Source of the DNA: Lewinellaceae bacterium
Lineage (GTDB): Bacteria; Bacteroidota; Bacteroidia; Chitinophagales; Saprospiraceae
Length of the DNA stretch: 64,000 bases
Assembly (NCBI GenBank): GCA_020636225.1
Contig: JACJYI010000006.1
Span: 206,501 to 270,500, forward strand
Direction of reading: 5' to 3'
Each line of letters opens with the position of its first letter. Position 1 is the first letter of the stretch. The position numbers were made by a program, and so were the translations under genes. Below the pieces are notes generated by a model, which saw nothing but the letters and a program-made list of their open reading frames with translations, made no database searches and was not told the origin of the DNA. Shown here piece by piece: positions 1 through 8,815 of the stretch.

Positions 1-626
1 ATTTTGCGGATCTGGGACAACTGGACATAAGCCTGTTGTTTCTGTGTCTCATTGACTTTGGGATAATAGACGATCTCGGCCAATTCCACTTCGGAGTTGA
101 AATAGGGTAGACTGTCCTTGGGCACCCGGTTGAAAAAGGTGCGGACCTCTTCCGGGGTGATCGTAATCGCTGAAAGGACCTGATTCTGCATTCGTTCGAT
201 CAGGATCTGGTTCTGGATGGGCTCGCGGAATTCACCACGGATCTCGGAAACGGTCTTGCCGTAATAATCTTCAAATTGCTGGTAATCATTATTCATCAGG
301 GCCAGGATGCGATCGACCCTGGCTGAGATCTGTGCTTCGACCTCATCGTCAGAGATCACGATGGAATCGATCCGGGCCTGGTGGAGGAGGAGGTTCTGCC
401 CCAGGAGGTTGTCCAGGATCAGACAGCGGGCGTTGGGCGGGATGGAGCCACGCTGGGCCTGCATATAAGCCAATTGGGATTCGATATCCGAGCGGAGAAT
501 GATCTCGGCACCTACCGTTCCTGTCACTTCATCGATCAAGCGCCTTTCCTGACCATAGCCGGGCAACAGACAGAGAACGGAAAGACAGCAAGTGATCAGG
601 AAAGTATTCAGTGTAGTCATGGTCAT
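1..626 (-). CDS. SurA-like periplasmic chaperone, N-terminal part (runs off the window)
   Basis: Translating the minus strand from an ATG at 626 (a second in-frame ATG lies at 620) gives 208 open codons to the window edge. The protein starts with a signal peptide ending near LLPGYGQ, followed by EVTGTVGAEIILRSDIESQL, which matches the N-terminal chaperone domain of SurA-type proteins (V-A/G-x-VG-x-x-I-I-L-x-S-D-I). Helical SurA_N-like sequence continues to the edge, ending near VELAEIVYYP; the parvulin domains expected after it lie outside the window. It is the third gene of a minus-strand run of foldase genes and lies 30 bp after the preceding stop, so it is probably cotranscribed. The family handles outer-membrane protein folding in the periplasm. 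The family call is firm; the substrate range is inference. Confidence 0.85.
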   Translation of the reverse strand, partial: MTMTTLNTFLITCCLSVLCLLPGYGQERRLIDEVTGTVGAEIILRSDIESQLAYMQAQRGSIPPNARCLILDNLLGQNLLLHQARIDSIVISDDEVEAQISARVDRILALMNNDYQQFEDYYGKTVSEIRGEFREPIQNQILIERMQNQVLSAITITPEEVRTFFNRVPKDSLPYFNSEVELAEIVYYPKVNETQKQQAYVQLSQIRK

Positions 627-656
627 AAAGAAACGGCTTCGGATCGAATTCCGAGG

Positions 657-1526
657 TTAGCGGGTGTAGACTTTAACGTTGTTTTTGCGGATCTCGAGCT
701 CATAGAGCTGGTCCTTGACCTGGTTGATCAGATCGATCTGGCGCCTGTGCAGGATCGCTCGGGTGGCCTGGTCCCGGATATACGCCAGTGGAGCAATTTC
801 CAGGGTGGATCGAATGTCCCGCACCTTGAGCAGGTAATTGACATCCTGATCCTTGAAACGGATCTCCTTGCCTACCTGGATACTGCCCTTGCTCACGACA
901 CCGGGAGGAAGCATCTGTTCGATCTCTTCATGAGGGAGCCAGGTACTGTCAGCCAGGATGAACCGGTCGGCATATTGTGTCGCATACCGGGTCAGCTTTT
1001 TCAGGTTTTCAGGTGTCGGATCATTCCACCAGGTCAGGGCATGGTCCAGTTTGGGGCGGTCATCCTGGATCTGAAGGAGCAGGATATTGGCGATGGGCTT
1101 CTCCAGATGGTACTGGTCCTTGTTGGCTTCATAAAAGCTGGCCAGCTCGGATTCTGTAATGGTCGAATCCAGCTGGGTCTCCATGAGCAATCGCTCATAG
1201 TTATTGAGGATCAGGGATTCACGGTAGTCCTCGACCAGGGCGTTGATGTTCAGGTCCTCCGGAATGTTCTCTTCGGCTCGTTGCATCAACAGTTGATCCC
1301 TGACCCATCGCTCGACATAGGCATTCACGATCAGGACACTGTCCTGTGCCGATACTCCATCATAAAGCAGGCTCTCCATGTCACTGAGGAAGAGCTTCCG
1401 CTCGAATACCTCGGCCAGCAGCAGATCATCCTCATGCCCGGATCCTTCCCATGACGAACAGGCGGTCATCAGGAGGACGCAGATCGGGATGGTCAACAGA
1501 AGTCCCAGCCTGAGCCGTTCGATCAC
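657..1526 (-). CDS. SurA_N-like lipoprotein, probable parvulin-type chaperone without a visible catalytic domain
   Basis: A 289-aa lipoprotein. The open frame extends further upstream, but the GTG at 1526 overlaps the stop of the preceding gene by four bases (GTGA) and places a good signal sequence with lipobox LMTA-C right at the N terminus, so I chose it. The mature part is charged and helical, in the style of SurA/PrsA N-terminal domains (VNAYVERWVRDQLLMQRAEE). I do not see the parvulin motifs (GHIL...GGDLG...GYH) present in the upstream gene, so it may be a chaperone only. It sits between two recognisable SurA-type genes, a three-gene arrangement I associate with Bacteroidota. Role: probably periplasmic folding of outer-membrane proteins; exact function unknown. 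Confidence 0.8.
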   Translation of the reverse strand: MIERLRLGLLLTIPICVLLMTACSSWEGSGHEDDLLLAEVFERKLFLSDMESLLYDGVSAQDSVLIVNAYVERWVRDQLLMQRAEENIPEDLNINALVEDYRESLILNNYERLLMETQLDSTITESELASFYEANKDQYHLEKPIANILLLQIQDDRPKLDHALTWWNDPTPENLKKLTRYATQYADRFILADSTWLPHEEIEQMLPPGVVSKGSIQVGKEIRFKDQDVNYLLKVRDIRSTLEIAPLAYIRDQATRAILHRRQIDLINQVKDQLYELEIRKNNVKVYTR

Positions 1527-3505
1527 TTGACGAGGGATTGAAAGACTCGTTGATCTACCTTGACCGTATACCGTTCCTTGAGTTCCTTGATCCAATCCTG
1601 TTCGAGTTTGTCCTGGTAATCGGCGATCACATACCCCCTCGCTTCATCGAGGGTTTTTGGGGTGGGGGCAAGGATTTCTTCGATCTTGATAAAATTCCAG
1701 CCCTTCGTGCGTTTATCCTCCTCGTTGAATGACAGGGTGCCGGGGGCCCAGACCATTTCATCGACGGCCGGGTTCTTCCCGTGCTCATAGATCAGTTCGC
1801 GGGCGCTCAGGATTTCCTTGTCGCCTTTGTTGAATTTGCTCAGCACCTTGTCTGACGATTTGCTGACGGCGTATTTGCGGACATCTTCCAGAAGTTCCGT
1901 ATCGCTGCTTTTCAAGGAATAATAGGTGACCCGGGCGCGCTCTCCCCAGGAATATTTCCCCTGCTCCTCCGCCTGGAAGAAAGCAGCCAGACCGGTCGAA
2001 TCCTGCCCGGCCCTGTCCCACACAATCCGCTTGGTGGCTTCAAACAGCAGGATGCCCTCCTCGTATTCCCTCATCAGGGCACGGAAGTCCGGATATTTCT
2101 CCTCCAGCCTGGATTCTTCGTATCGGATGCATTCGTCCTGGATAAAATCATTGAACAATTGACGGACGCCTGAGACGAGGTCATTGCTTCGCTTGAGGTT
2201 GACGCGCTTTCCGGCGTTCTTGAGCAGGTAGTCCTCGAATGAGGAGACTGGGATCTGCGTGGTCTTGCCCAGGCGCAGGATGGTCCTGTCAGAGAGGCTG
2301 CCCGTCCGCGGTCGCCACATGAAGGTGAAGAACGAATCATTCTGCATCTGGGTGTACTTCAGCAGGACGTCGTTTCTCTCCTCCACGCCGATCTCCGCCT
2401 TGATCTTTTCGATCATGCTGGTCTTGGCCAATTCAAAACGCTGATCTCGCTTGACCAGAGGTTCGAGACGTCGCTTGGCCAATTCCTCCGTGTCAGGAGC
2501 ACGCTTGCTGATCCGCTTGATGATGTGGTATCCGCTGGTGGTTTCGATGGGCTTGGTAAAATCGCCATCCTTGGCCAGGGCGAATGCCGCTTCCTCAAAG
2601 GAGGATTCATATTTATTGATGCCGAAGAACCCGATATTTCCCCCCTTGGCGGCAGAGAGCTTGTCTTCTGACTCTGCTTTGGCGACCTCTTCGAAATCAG
2701 CCCCTTCCCGCAGTGCGCGGTAGAGACTGTCGATCTTGGTCCGGGCATCGGCGCTGTTCTCTCCTTTGATCTTTCGAATGAGGATATGCGCGACTTCGAG
2801 CTCGCCCCTGGCAGGTCTGCGGTCGGAGACGGAGAGGATGTGATACCCCAGTTTGGTCCGGAAGATGGGGCTGAATTTACCTACTGGCGTATCATAGGCA
2901 GCCGATTCCATGGCATAAAAGCCGGAGGGGAACAGGGCCGTCCAGTAACCCAGATCACCCCCTGTCTTGGCCGTGGTCTCGTCCTCACTGAACTGGCTGG
3001 CCACTGCTGCAAAGGACTGCCCACCGATCAGGGCTTTTTCGGCTTCCCGGATCTTTTTCAAGGCGATGGTCGTATCTTCCGGAGAGGCATTCAGATCCAC
3101 TTTGACGAGGATATGCCCGATACGGACATCATCCTGAACCCTCTGATAAGCCTCATCGATCAATTGGTTGGTCACTTCCTTGTCTATGAGGTAATTGCTG
3201 GCCAGTTGCTTGCGGTAGCCAGCCAGTTCTGACTGAAGGGACGGAATGGTATCCAACTTCATTTCCCTGGCCCGGCGGACCTTCATCTTGAACTTCTTGT
3301 ACAGGTCGAGATATTCCGAAAGTGAAGCCAGACTGAAGTTGGCTTTCGGGCCATTGGTCTTGGTGTAGATATACACGAATTCACTAACCGGTACCTGATC
3401 ACTGTCAACGCTGAAAAGAATGGGATCAGCCTGGTCCTGGCTCATAGCCAATGCGAGATGACCGATAAAGAAGAGCCCGACAAGGGCGTTCCGAAGGAGT
3501 TTCAT
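1523..3505 (-). CDS. Peptidyl-prolyl cis-trans isomerase with two parvulin domains
   Basis: A 660-aa exported protein. Signal peptide MKLLRNALVGLFF...LAMS; I start at the ATG at 3505 rather than an upstream in-frame codon because the signal peptide begins there. Two consecutive parvulin (PpiC) domains are visible: the first around residues 125-235 (VRIGHILVKV, TGGDLGYW, LGYHILSV) and the second around 237-340 (EVAHILIRK, KGGNIGFF, SGYHIIKR). About 300 residues of unassigned helical C-terminal sequence follow. Parvulins catalyse proline isomerisation and, in this context, help fold exported outer-membrane proteins. It is the first gene of a minus-strand operon with two further foldase-type genes. 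A TATTTTTG promoter box lies upstream at 3539-3546. Confidence 0.9.
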   Translation of the reverse strand: MKLLRNALVGLFFIGHLALAMSQDQADPILFSVDSDQVPVSEFVYIYTKTNGPKANFSLASLSEYLDLYKKFKMKVRRAREMKLDTIPSLQSELAGYRKQLASNYLIDKEVTNQLIDEAYQRVQDDVRIGHILVKVDLNASPEDTTIALKKIREAEKALIGGQSFAAVASQFSEDETTAKTGGDLGYWTALFPSGFYAMESAAYDTPVGKFSPIFRTKLGYHILSVSDRRPARGELEVAHILIRKIKGENSADARTKIDSLYRALREGADFEEVAKAESEDKLSAAKGGNIGFFGINKYESSFEEAAFALAKDGDFTKPIETTSGYHIIKRISKRAPDTEELAKRRLEPLVKRDQRFELAKTSMIEKIKAEIGVEERNDVLLKYTQMQNDSFFTFMWRPRTGSLSDRTILRLGKTTQIPVSSFEDYLLKNAGKRVNLKRSNDLVSGVRQLFNDFIQDECIRYEESRLEEKYPDFRALMREYEEGILLFEATKRIVWDRAGQDSTGLAAFFQAEEQGKYSWGERARVTYYSLKSSDTELLEDVRKYAVSKSSDKVLSKFNKGDKEILSARELIYEHGKNPAVDEMVWAPGTLSFNEEDKRTKGWNFIKIEEILAPTPKTLDEARGYVIADYQDKLEQDWIKELKERYTVKVDQRVFQSLVK

Positions 3506-3538
3506 GATGTCTACTCTTTGGTTCAGAATAACAAGGCG

Positions 3539-3546
3539 CAAAAATA
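3539..3546 (-). promoter_or_regulatory. Putative -7 promoter box (TATTTTTG) of the foldase operon
   Basis: Minus-strand TATTTTTG matches the Bacteroidota -7 consensus TAnnTTTG and lies 33 nt upstream of the ATG at 3505. A -33 element is not clear. Confidence 0.5.
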
Positions 3547-3621
3547 CGAATTGTGGCTCGTCAGCGCCCGAAAATCGGATGCGATAACGTTGTATTCACA
3601 CGCTTTCTTGTAGTTCGGGGC

Positions 3622-6087
3622 CTATTCGTGGAAATAGATGCGGTTGACACGGGGTGAAATATTGGTCAATACCTCATAGGGAATGGTCTGCAGGCTGTCA
3701 GCCAGCAATCGGATCGGGTGTTCCGATCCGAAAATGATGACTTCATCGCCTGCCCTTGCAGTGGGAATATGACTGACATCCACCATGCACATATCCATAC
3801 AGATCGCTCCCACGGTCGGAGCCAATTGGCCACGGATCAGCACGGAAAAGCGACCTTCTCCCGCCAGCCGAAGCAGTCCATCCGCATATCCGATGCCCAG
3901 GGTGGCAATGGTCCTGTCATGATCGGCCCGGCCTTTTCGTCCATAACCTACCGATTCGCCGGCCGGTACCCGATGGACCCTGGAGACATGGGTCTTGAGA
4001 CAAAGGGCATGAACCATGGCATCCGAGTGGCCCTGTTCCGTCGGGTCCAGGCCATAGATCCCGATGCCCAGTCGGACCATGTCGAACTGGTACTCCGGAA
4101 ATCGACGAATGCCCGAAGAGTTGAGCAAGTGGAACAGAGGCCGGTATCCCAGTCCTTCGCTCAAGCGGTCGGTCAACCGGCAGAATCGCCGGGCTTGCTC
4201 ATGAGTGAATGCATCGTGCTCCGGATTCTCGCTGGCGACCAGATGGGAAAAACAGGAACGGATGAGGACCTGTTCCTGGCGGGAGAGCAGGTCAATGAGC
4301 GGTCCAAGGTCCTGTTCTTCCAATCCGAGCCGGTGCATACCCGTCTCGAGCTTGAGATGGACAGGAATGACCGGATCACTGGGAGACAGCAACCGCAGCA
4401 ATTCCCGAAACTGGTCCAGGGAATGGATCTGCGGCTCCAGTTGATGTTGGATCATGCTGGGAAAACCGGCGCTATCGGCGTTCATCACCAGAATGGGCAG
4501 CCTGACGCCGGCTTGCCGGAGTTCTACCCCTTCATCGGCATAGGCGACGCCCAGGTAATGAATGCGCTGGTTTTCCAGGAGCCGGGCGATATCCGGGCTT
4601 CCACTGCCATAGGCCGAGGCCTTGACCATCACCATGATCCGTGTTTCGGGCTTCAACTGACGGGCAATCACCCTGACATTGTGGGTCAAAGCGGTCAGGT
4701 TGATCTCCAGACGGGTGCGATGGACAAATCGCGTGAGATTGCGACTGATCGATTCCAGTGCAAAGCGCCTGGCTCCCTTGAAGAGAATGGCGGTCTGATG
4801 GATGTCCTGGAAGTCGGTTTCCTGGTTGAAGGCATGAACATCCGGAAAGCATTGGATCTGAGGATGGGCTCCAAGCAAAGTAGCCAATGCTGGTCCCTGG
4901 GCACCTATGAAGGACAGCCGGTCGACGGTCGCATCCTGCAGGAGCTGGGCGATGCGCCGGACCAGTTCGCTGGTATCCAGTCCACTGTCATCCAGATCGG
5001 TGAGGACCACCCAGGTGGAACGGTTCCCCTTGCGCTGGTGCAGGAACGACAGGGCGATGCGCAATCCTTCGAGGTCTGCATTGTAGGAATCGTTGATGAT
5101 CAGGTTGCCCTGCCACCCTTCCCGGGTTTCAAGCCGCATGGACAAGGATGGCAGGTCGCCGATCCGATGGCACAATACATGTAGATCGTACCCCAGGACC
5201 AGACCGGCCAGCAGGCAGGTCATGGCGTTTTCAAAGGAGGCCTGATCGCTGTGGGGGATCAAGGCATGGCCTTCCTGGTCACCATAGATCAGGTCAAGAT
5301 GGATCGCCTGCCCTTGTGCGACCTTGTTGACGATCTGAAGATCGGTGCCCTTGTCTACTGACCAGGTCACCAGGCGATCTTGCCATGGAGCCAGTATATC
5401 GGGATAGGCCCTCCGGATCCAATCCGGCATCACCAATCGCTGGCTGTTCTCGAACAACTTCAGCTTTTCACGGAGCTTGGTCTCCCGGTCAGCAAATCCC
5501 TCGTCATGGGCACTGCCAAAGCTGGTCAGGATGCCTGTGTCCGGCTGGATCATCTCCCGCAGTCGTTCCATCTCCCCCATTCGGGAAACGCCTGCCTCTA
5601 TGATGGCCAGTTCGTGTTCGGGGCCGATCATGGACAGGGAGAGTGGGACCCCGACCTGGCTGTTGAAGCTTCTCGGGCTTCGCATGATGGCGGTGTCCTC
5701 TCGGAGCAACAGGTAGAGCCACTCCTTGACCATGGTCTTTCCATTGCTTCCGGTAATGCCGACCACTTTTCCATGAAATTGCTGACGATGCCCCCTGGCC
5801 AGCTGCTGCATGGCGTCGAGGGTATGCCTGACCAGCAGATACCTTGTCTCGGGTAGCATCTCCTCCGGAACATGGTCGACCACAAAGTGCCTTACCCCCT
5901 GATTCCAGGCGTCCCGAATGAAAAGATGGCCATCATGTCGTGGTCCGCGCAGGCAGAAAAACAGGGTGCTGGCCGGTTGGAAAACACTCCGGCTATCCGT
6001 GGATATCCGGCTGAAGAACAGATTGTCCGGCGGGGAAGGCCACCAGTCCCCGTCCGGTATATGCCGACTGTCGAGGGTCAGGTTCAT
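3622..6087 (-). CDS. Bifunctional UDP-MurNAc-tripeptide:D-Ala-D-Ala ligase / alanine racemase
   Basis: An 821-aa fusion. Residues 1 to about 450 are MurF: ATP-binding loop GITGSNGKT (110-117) and the NDSYNAD motif (332-338). Residues 455-821 are a PLP-dependent alanine racemase: the Schiff-base lysine is K489 in MVMVKASAYGSG and the catalytic tyrosine is Y715 in SVGYG. The racemase makes D-Ala and MurF joins D-Ala-D-Ala to the muramyl tripeptide, so one polypeptide carries two cytoplasmic steps of peptidoglycan precursor synthesis; D-Ala-D-Ala ligase (Ddl) is not in the window. Such murF-alr fusions are known in Bacteroidota. The ATG overlaps the purD stop by four bases (ATGA), pointing to translational coupling. 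No truncation is seen. Confidence 0.95.
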   Translation of the reverse strand: MNLTLDSRHIPDGDWWPSPPDNLFFSRISTDSRSVFQPASTLFFCLRGPRHDGHLFIRDAWNQGVRHFVVDHVPEEMLPETRYLLVRHTLDAMQQLARGHRQQFHGKVVGITGSNGKTMVKEWLYLLLREDTAIMRSPRSFNSQVGVPLSLSMIGPEHELAIIEAGVSRMGEMERLREMIQPDTGILTSFGSAHDEGFADRETKLREKLKLFENSQRLVMPDWIRRAYPDILAPWQDRLVTWSVDKGTDLQIVNKVAQGQAIHLDLIYGDQEGHALIPHSDQASFENAMTCLLAGLVLGYDLHVLCHRIGDLPSLSMRLETREGWQGNLIINDSYNADLEGLRIALSFLHQRKGNRSTWVVLTDLDDSGLDTSELVRRIAQLLQDATVDRLSFIGAQGPALATLLGAHPQIQCFPDVHAFNQETDFQDIHQTAILFKGARRFALESISRNLTRFVHRTRLEINLTALTHNVRVIARQLKPETRIMVMVKASAYGSGSPDIARLLENQRIHYLGVAYADEGVELRQAGVRLPILVMNADSAGFPSMIQHQLEPQIHSLDQFRELLRLLSPSDPVIPVHLKLETGMHRLGLEEQDLGPLIDLLSRQEQVLIRSCFSHLVASENPEHDAFTHEQARRFCRLTDRLSEGLGYRPLFHLLNSSGIRRFPEYQFDMVRLGIGIYGLDPTEQGHSDAMVHALCLKTHVSRVHRVPAGESVGYGRKGRADHDRTIATLGIGYADGLLRLAGEGRFSVLIRGQLAPTVGAICMDMCMVDVSHIPTARAGDEVIIFGSEHPIRLLADSLQTIPYEVLTNISPRVNRIYFHE

Positions 6088-7361
6088 TCGAGGTCCCTGC
6101 CGATATCCCGGCGAAAGTTCACGTGGTCAAAACAGATCTTCCCCGCCAGGGCATAGGCTCGGCTCTGTGCTTCCCGGAGATCGCTGCCCATGCCCGTGCA
6201 TGCCAGGACACGTCCGCCGTTGGTCACCAGCTGGTCCCCGATTTGCCGGGTTCCGGCATGGAAGAGCCATGTGTGGTCGGGAGGGGTTCCATCAGTACCC
6301 AGGACGGGCAGTCCTTTGGGATAGCTGCCCGGATAGCCACCGGATACCAGCATGACCGTCACAGCTGTGCGAGGATCCATCTCGACGGTGATCGTATCCA
6401 GTTTCCGCTCGTGCATGGCTACCAGCATCTGTAGCAGGTCAGTGCTCAGGCGTGGCATGACCACCTCTGTTTCGGGGTCACCCATCCTGCAGTTGTATTC
6501 GATGACCATTGGCTCGCCTTCAACAGCGATCAGACCGAAAAAGATAAATCCCTGGTAGTCGATCTGACGCCGGGTCAGACCGCTGATGGTGGGGGCCACG
6601 ATCCGTTGCATCACCTTTTCCATCATTTGCTGATCGATGAATGGGACAGGTGACACGGCGCCCATGCCACCGGTGTTCGGTCCCGTATCCCCCTCTCCGA
6701 TCCGCTTGTAATCCTTGGCAACCGGGAGGATACAGGCATGTTTCCCATCCGTGAGGGCAAAGACCGAGAATTCGATCCCGGCCAGGAATTCTTCCAGCAC
6801 CACGGTATGCCCGGCACTGCCGAATTCACCGTCGAACATACCGCGAATGGATTGGATGGCTTCTTCTTTCTCCTGGCAGATGATCACTCCTTTTCCTGCG
6901 GCCAGTCCGTCTGCCTTGATCACGTAGGGAGGAGTGAAGGTATCCAGGAAGGCGATCGCTTCATCGACCTGGTCCCGGTTGAATTCTCCATAGCGTGCAG
7001 TAGGAATCCCGGATTCCGCCATAAAGGCTTTGGCATAGGCCTTACTGCCTTCCAGTTGCGCGCCCACGGCGTCAGGTCCGCAGATGATCAGGTCCTTCAG
7101 ATCGGGTTGCCTCCTGAGAAAACCGGTGATCCCCCGTACCAGTGGTTCTTCCGGGCCGACGAGGAGGACCTGGATCTTTTCGTCCAGACAGAATTGGTGA
7201 ATGGCTGGAAAGTCGAGGATGTCGAGATCGACATTCTGGCCACAGTCAGCCGTCCCGGGATTTCCGGGAGCAATGAACAGGGCATCACAGAGGGGGCTCG
7301 AAGCGATCTTCCAGGCCAGAGCGTGTTCACGACCTCCACTGCCCAGGAGTAGGACCTTCAT
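6084..7361 (-). CDS. purD: Phosphoribosylamine-glycine ligase
   Basis: A 425-aa protein of normal length for PurD (GAR synthetase), which joins glycine to phosphoribosylamine using ATP in de novo purine synthesis. It begins with MKVLLLGSGGREHALAW, the family's N-terminal signature, and has the ATP-grasp core (VIKADGLAAGKGV, EEFLAGIEFSV, GPNTGGMGAVSPVPF) and the C-terminal YNCRMGDPETEV motif. It is the first gene of a two-gene operon with the murF-alr fusion. The ATG at 7361 lies only 10 nt downstream of a TACCTTTG promoter box, so the mRNA leader must be very short. Function is confident. Confidence 0.97.
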   Translation of the reverse strand: MKVLLLGSGGREHALAWKIASSPLCDALFIAPGNPGTADCGQNVDLDILDFPAIHQFCLDEKIQVLLVGPEEPLVRGITGFLRRQPDLKDLIICGPDAVGAQLEGSKAYAKAFMAESGIPTARYGEFNRDQVDEAIAFLDTFTPPYVIKADGLAAGKGVIICQEKEEAIQSIRGMFDGEFGSAGHTVVLEEFLAGIEFSVFALTDGKHACILPVAKDYKRIGEGDTGPNTGGMGAVSPVPFIDQQMMEKVMQRIVAPTISGLTRRQIDYQGFIFFGLIAVEGEPMVIEYNCRMGDPETEVVMPRLSTDLLQMLVAMHERKLDTITVEMDPRTAVTVMLVSGGYPGSYPKGLPVLGTDGTPPDHTWLFHAGTRQIGDQLVTNGGRVLACTGMGSDLREAQSRAYALAGKICFDHVNFRRDIGRDLE

Positions 7362-7371
7362 AACTTTTTGT

Positions 7372-7379
7372 CAAAGGTA
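7372..7379 (-). promoter_or_regulatory. Putative -7 promoter box (TACCTTTG) of purD
   Basis: Minus-strand TACCTTTG in the 41-bp gap between the barrel-domain gene and purD. Only 10 nt separate it from the purD start codon, implying a leader of a few nucleotides. Confidence 0.5.
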
Positions 7380-7402
7380 GGGAATGCCATCGGGACGATG
7401 AC

Positions 7403-8815
7403 CTACAAGCTGATGCGCGTGCCCAGCGCTATGCCCAATGTATTGATCCGGTCATTATTGGGACCGAGGGATTTTTTGAAGGGATTGTGCTGGTAGACCG
7501 GCTCCATGAATACGCTCACCCGCTCGTTGAGCTGGTTCTCCAGGCCTATGCCCAGATCGATGGTCATGTAACTGTTCTCGGCCAGGCTGCCACCCTCAAA
7601 GAATCCATCGGCATACCGCTTCTGGCTGGTCTTGGATTGGGTCAATGGCTCCGGAGGTCCGCCGGTATTCGGGTCGGCTCCCGGGATATAGGATTGCTTG
7701 CGATCATAGTTGGCCTGGAAGGCCAGGTGGCCGGTTCCGCCCAGGAGGGCATAGGTATGCCAGCGATTCTTTCGCTTCAGGGTCCGCTGGACCTGGAAGG
7801 ATAGGCTGACCATGTTCAATTCGATATCCCGGATGGTTTCAGCAAAATAACCCCGTTGAATATCCCCGTCGAATACCTCGGTATAAGGCTTGGGCAGATA
7901 GTAGGTTCGGGAATAGGCCAGGTCAGTACGCCATGACCATGTAGGTCCCTCCTGCAGATAACCGATCATGCCGCCATAACCGGATACCACCTGGTCATAC
8001 CCCTTTTTGACCAGCAGCTGATCATACGGGGTCATGACATAGTTCAGGTCGCCGCGAATGGCCATGCTGACCTTGTGGCGACGGGAAGATGCGCCGGCGA
8101 GTGGTGGGATGTTCGCCAGCACCGGCGGGAGGGACTCCAGGAGGGGAGGCTCATGCGTGGTGATCGGCTCGAGGATGTCCATCGACGGTCTGGACGAACC
8201 CTCTGACAAGGTGGGGGTTTGGATCGTCATCTCCGCGAATCGGGGATGCGCTGATGGTTGATCAGCCAGGGATACCGCAAAGGCCGGTCTGGTCAGGGGC
8301 AGCAGGATGGTTTCCGACCTGTCCGGCCGGAAGGGCGGCTGTGTCACAGAAACAGAGGTGCTGGTTTCCTCGCCGGGCAAATTGGTTTCCCGAACAGTCC
8401 GGGCAGGAAGATCATGCAGGCCGGATGCATTCTCCCGCAAGGTCGGAGATATCTGGGCGATCGGTTGCGGGGAGGTCGGGAGGATGGTATCCATGCTCCA
8501 GAAGTTCCACAGGGTGAGCATGATCAGCAGGAGTAATGCTCCTTCCAGTACTTTCAGCTGCAGCATCTGCGCTCGCTGGCGGGCTTGTTCTTCGAGCCTT
8601 CTCCGGAACAGTTGCCAGTGCTGTTCCTGATAACCGGCCTCAAAGTGGTCGAGCTTTTGCTTCATGGCAGCATCAAACCGGTTGGATGCCGTCTCCTGGG
8701 CTTCGGAAGCATCCAGGCGGGAGGCAAACTGGTCCCAGGCCGACTCCGGACGGGTGGCTTCATGGTTTTCCAGTTCTCCTTTGATCCAACGATCGAAATC
8801 GTTCATTTCTGCCAT
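7403..8815 (-). CDS. Anti-sigma-like protein: cytoplasmic domain, one TM helix, periplasmic linker and C-terminal beta-barrel-like domain
   Basis: A 470-aa protein of unusual build. Residues 7-35 and 47-75 are an internal duplication with shared pattern FD..(K)..L...EA......W..F..RL. A single hydrophobic helix spans about 89-107. Residues 108-235 are a Pro/Ser/Thr-rich linker. From about 240 to the end the sequence alternates polar and hydrophobic residues in strand-like segments with many aromatics and ends INTLGIALGTRISL, like an outer-membrane beta barrel. The gene overlaps the upstream ECF sigma gene; a second in-frame ATG at 8806 forms an ATGA overlap with the sigma stop and may be the true start (467 aa). 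By context it is probably the anti-sigma partner. The N-terminal motif resembles Bacteroidota sigma-adjacent proteins from memory. Function is inferred. Confidence 0.75.
   Translation of the reverse strand: MAEMNDFDRWIKGELENHEATRPESAWDQFASRLDASEAQETASNRFDAAMKQKLDHFEAGYQEQHWQLFRRRLEEQARQRAQMLQLKVLEGALLLLIMLTLWNFWSMDTILPTSPQPIAQISPTLRENASGLHDLPARTVRETNLPGEETSTSVSVTQPPFRPDRSETILLPLTRPAFAVSLADQPSAHPRFAEMTIQTPTLSEGSSRPSMDILEPITTHEPPLLESLPPVLANIPPLAGASSRRHKVSMAIRGDLNYVMTPYDQLLVKKGYDQVVSGYGGMIGYLQEGPTWSWRTDLAYSRTYYLPKPYTEVFDGDIQRGYFAETIRDIELNMVSLSFQVQRTLKRKNRWHTYALLGGTGHLAFQANYDRKQSYIPGADPNTGGPPEPLTQSKTSQKRYADGFFEGGSLAENSYMTIDLGIGLENQLNERVSVFMEPVYQHNPFKKSLGPNNDRINTLGIALGTRISL

Noticed and set aside
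381..1454. 357-codon open frame on the plus strand opposite the foldase genes
   Set aside because: It is antisense to two well-supported genes, has no domain and shows the shadow pattern typical of GC-rich coding DNA. The same holds for long antisense frames at 3718-5184, 12031-13329, 30324-31670, 34335-35777, 37560-38801, 46947-48488, 59160-60917 and 61343-62701.
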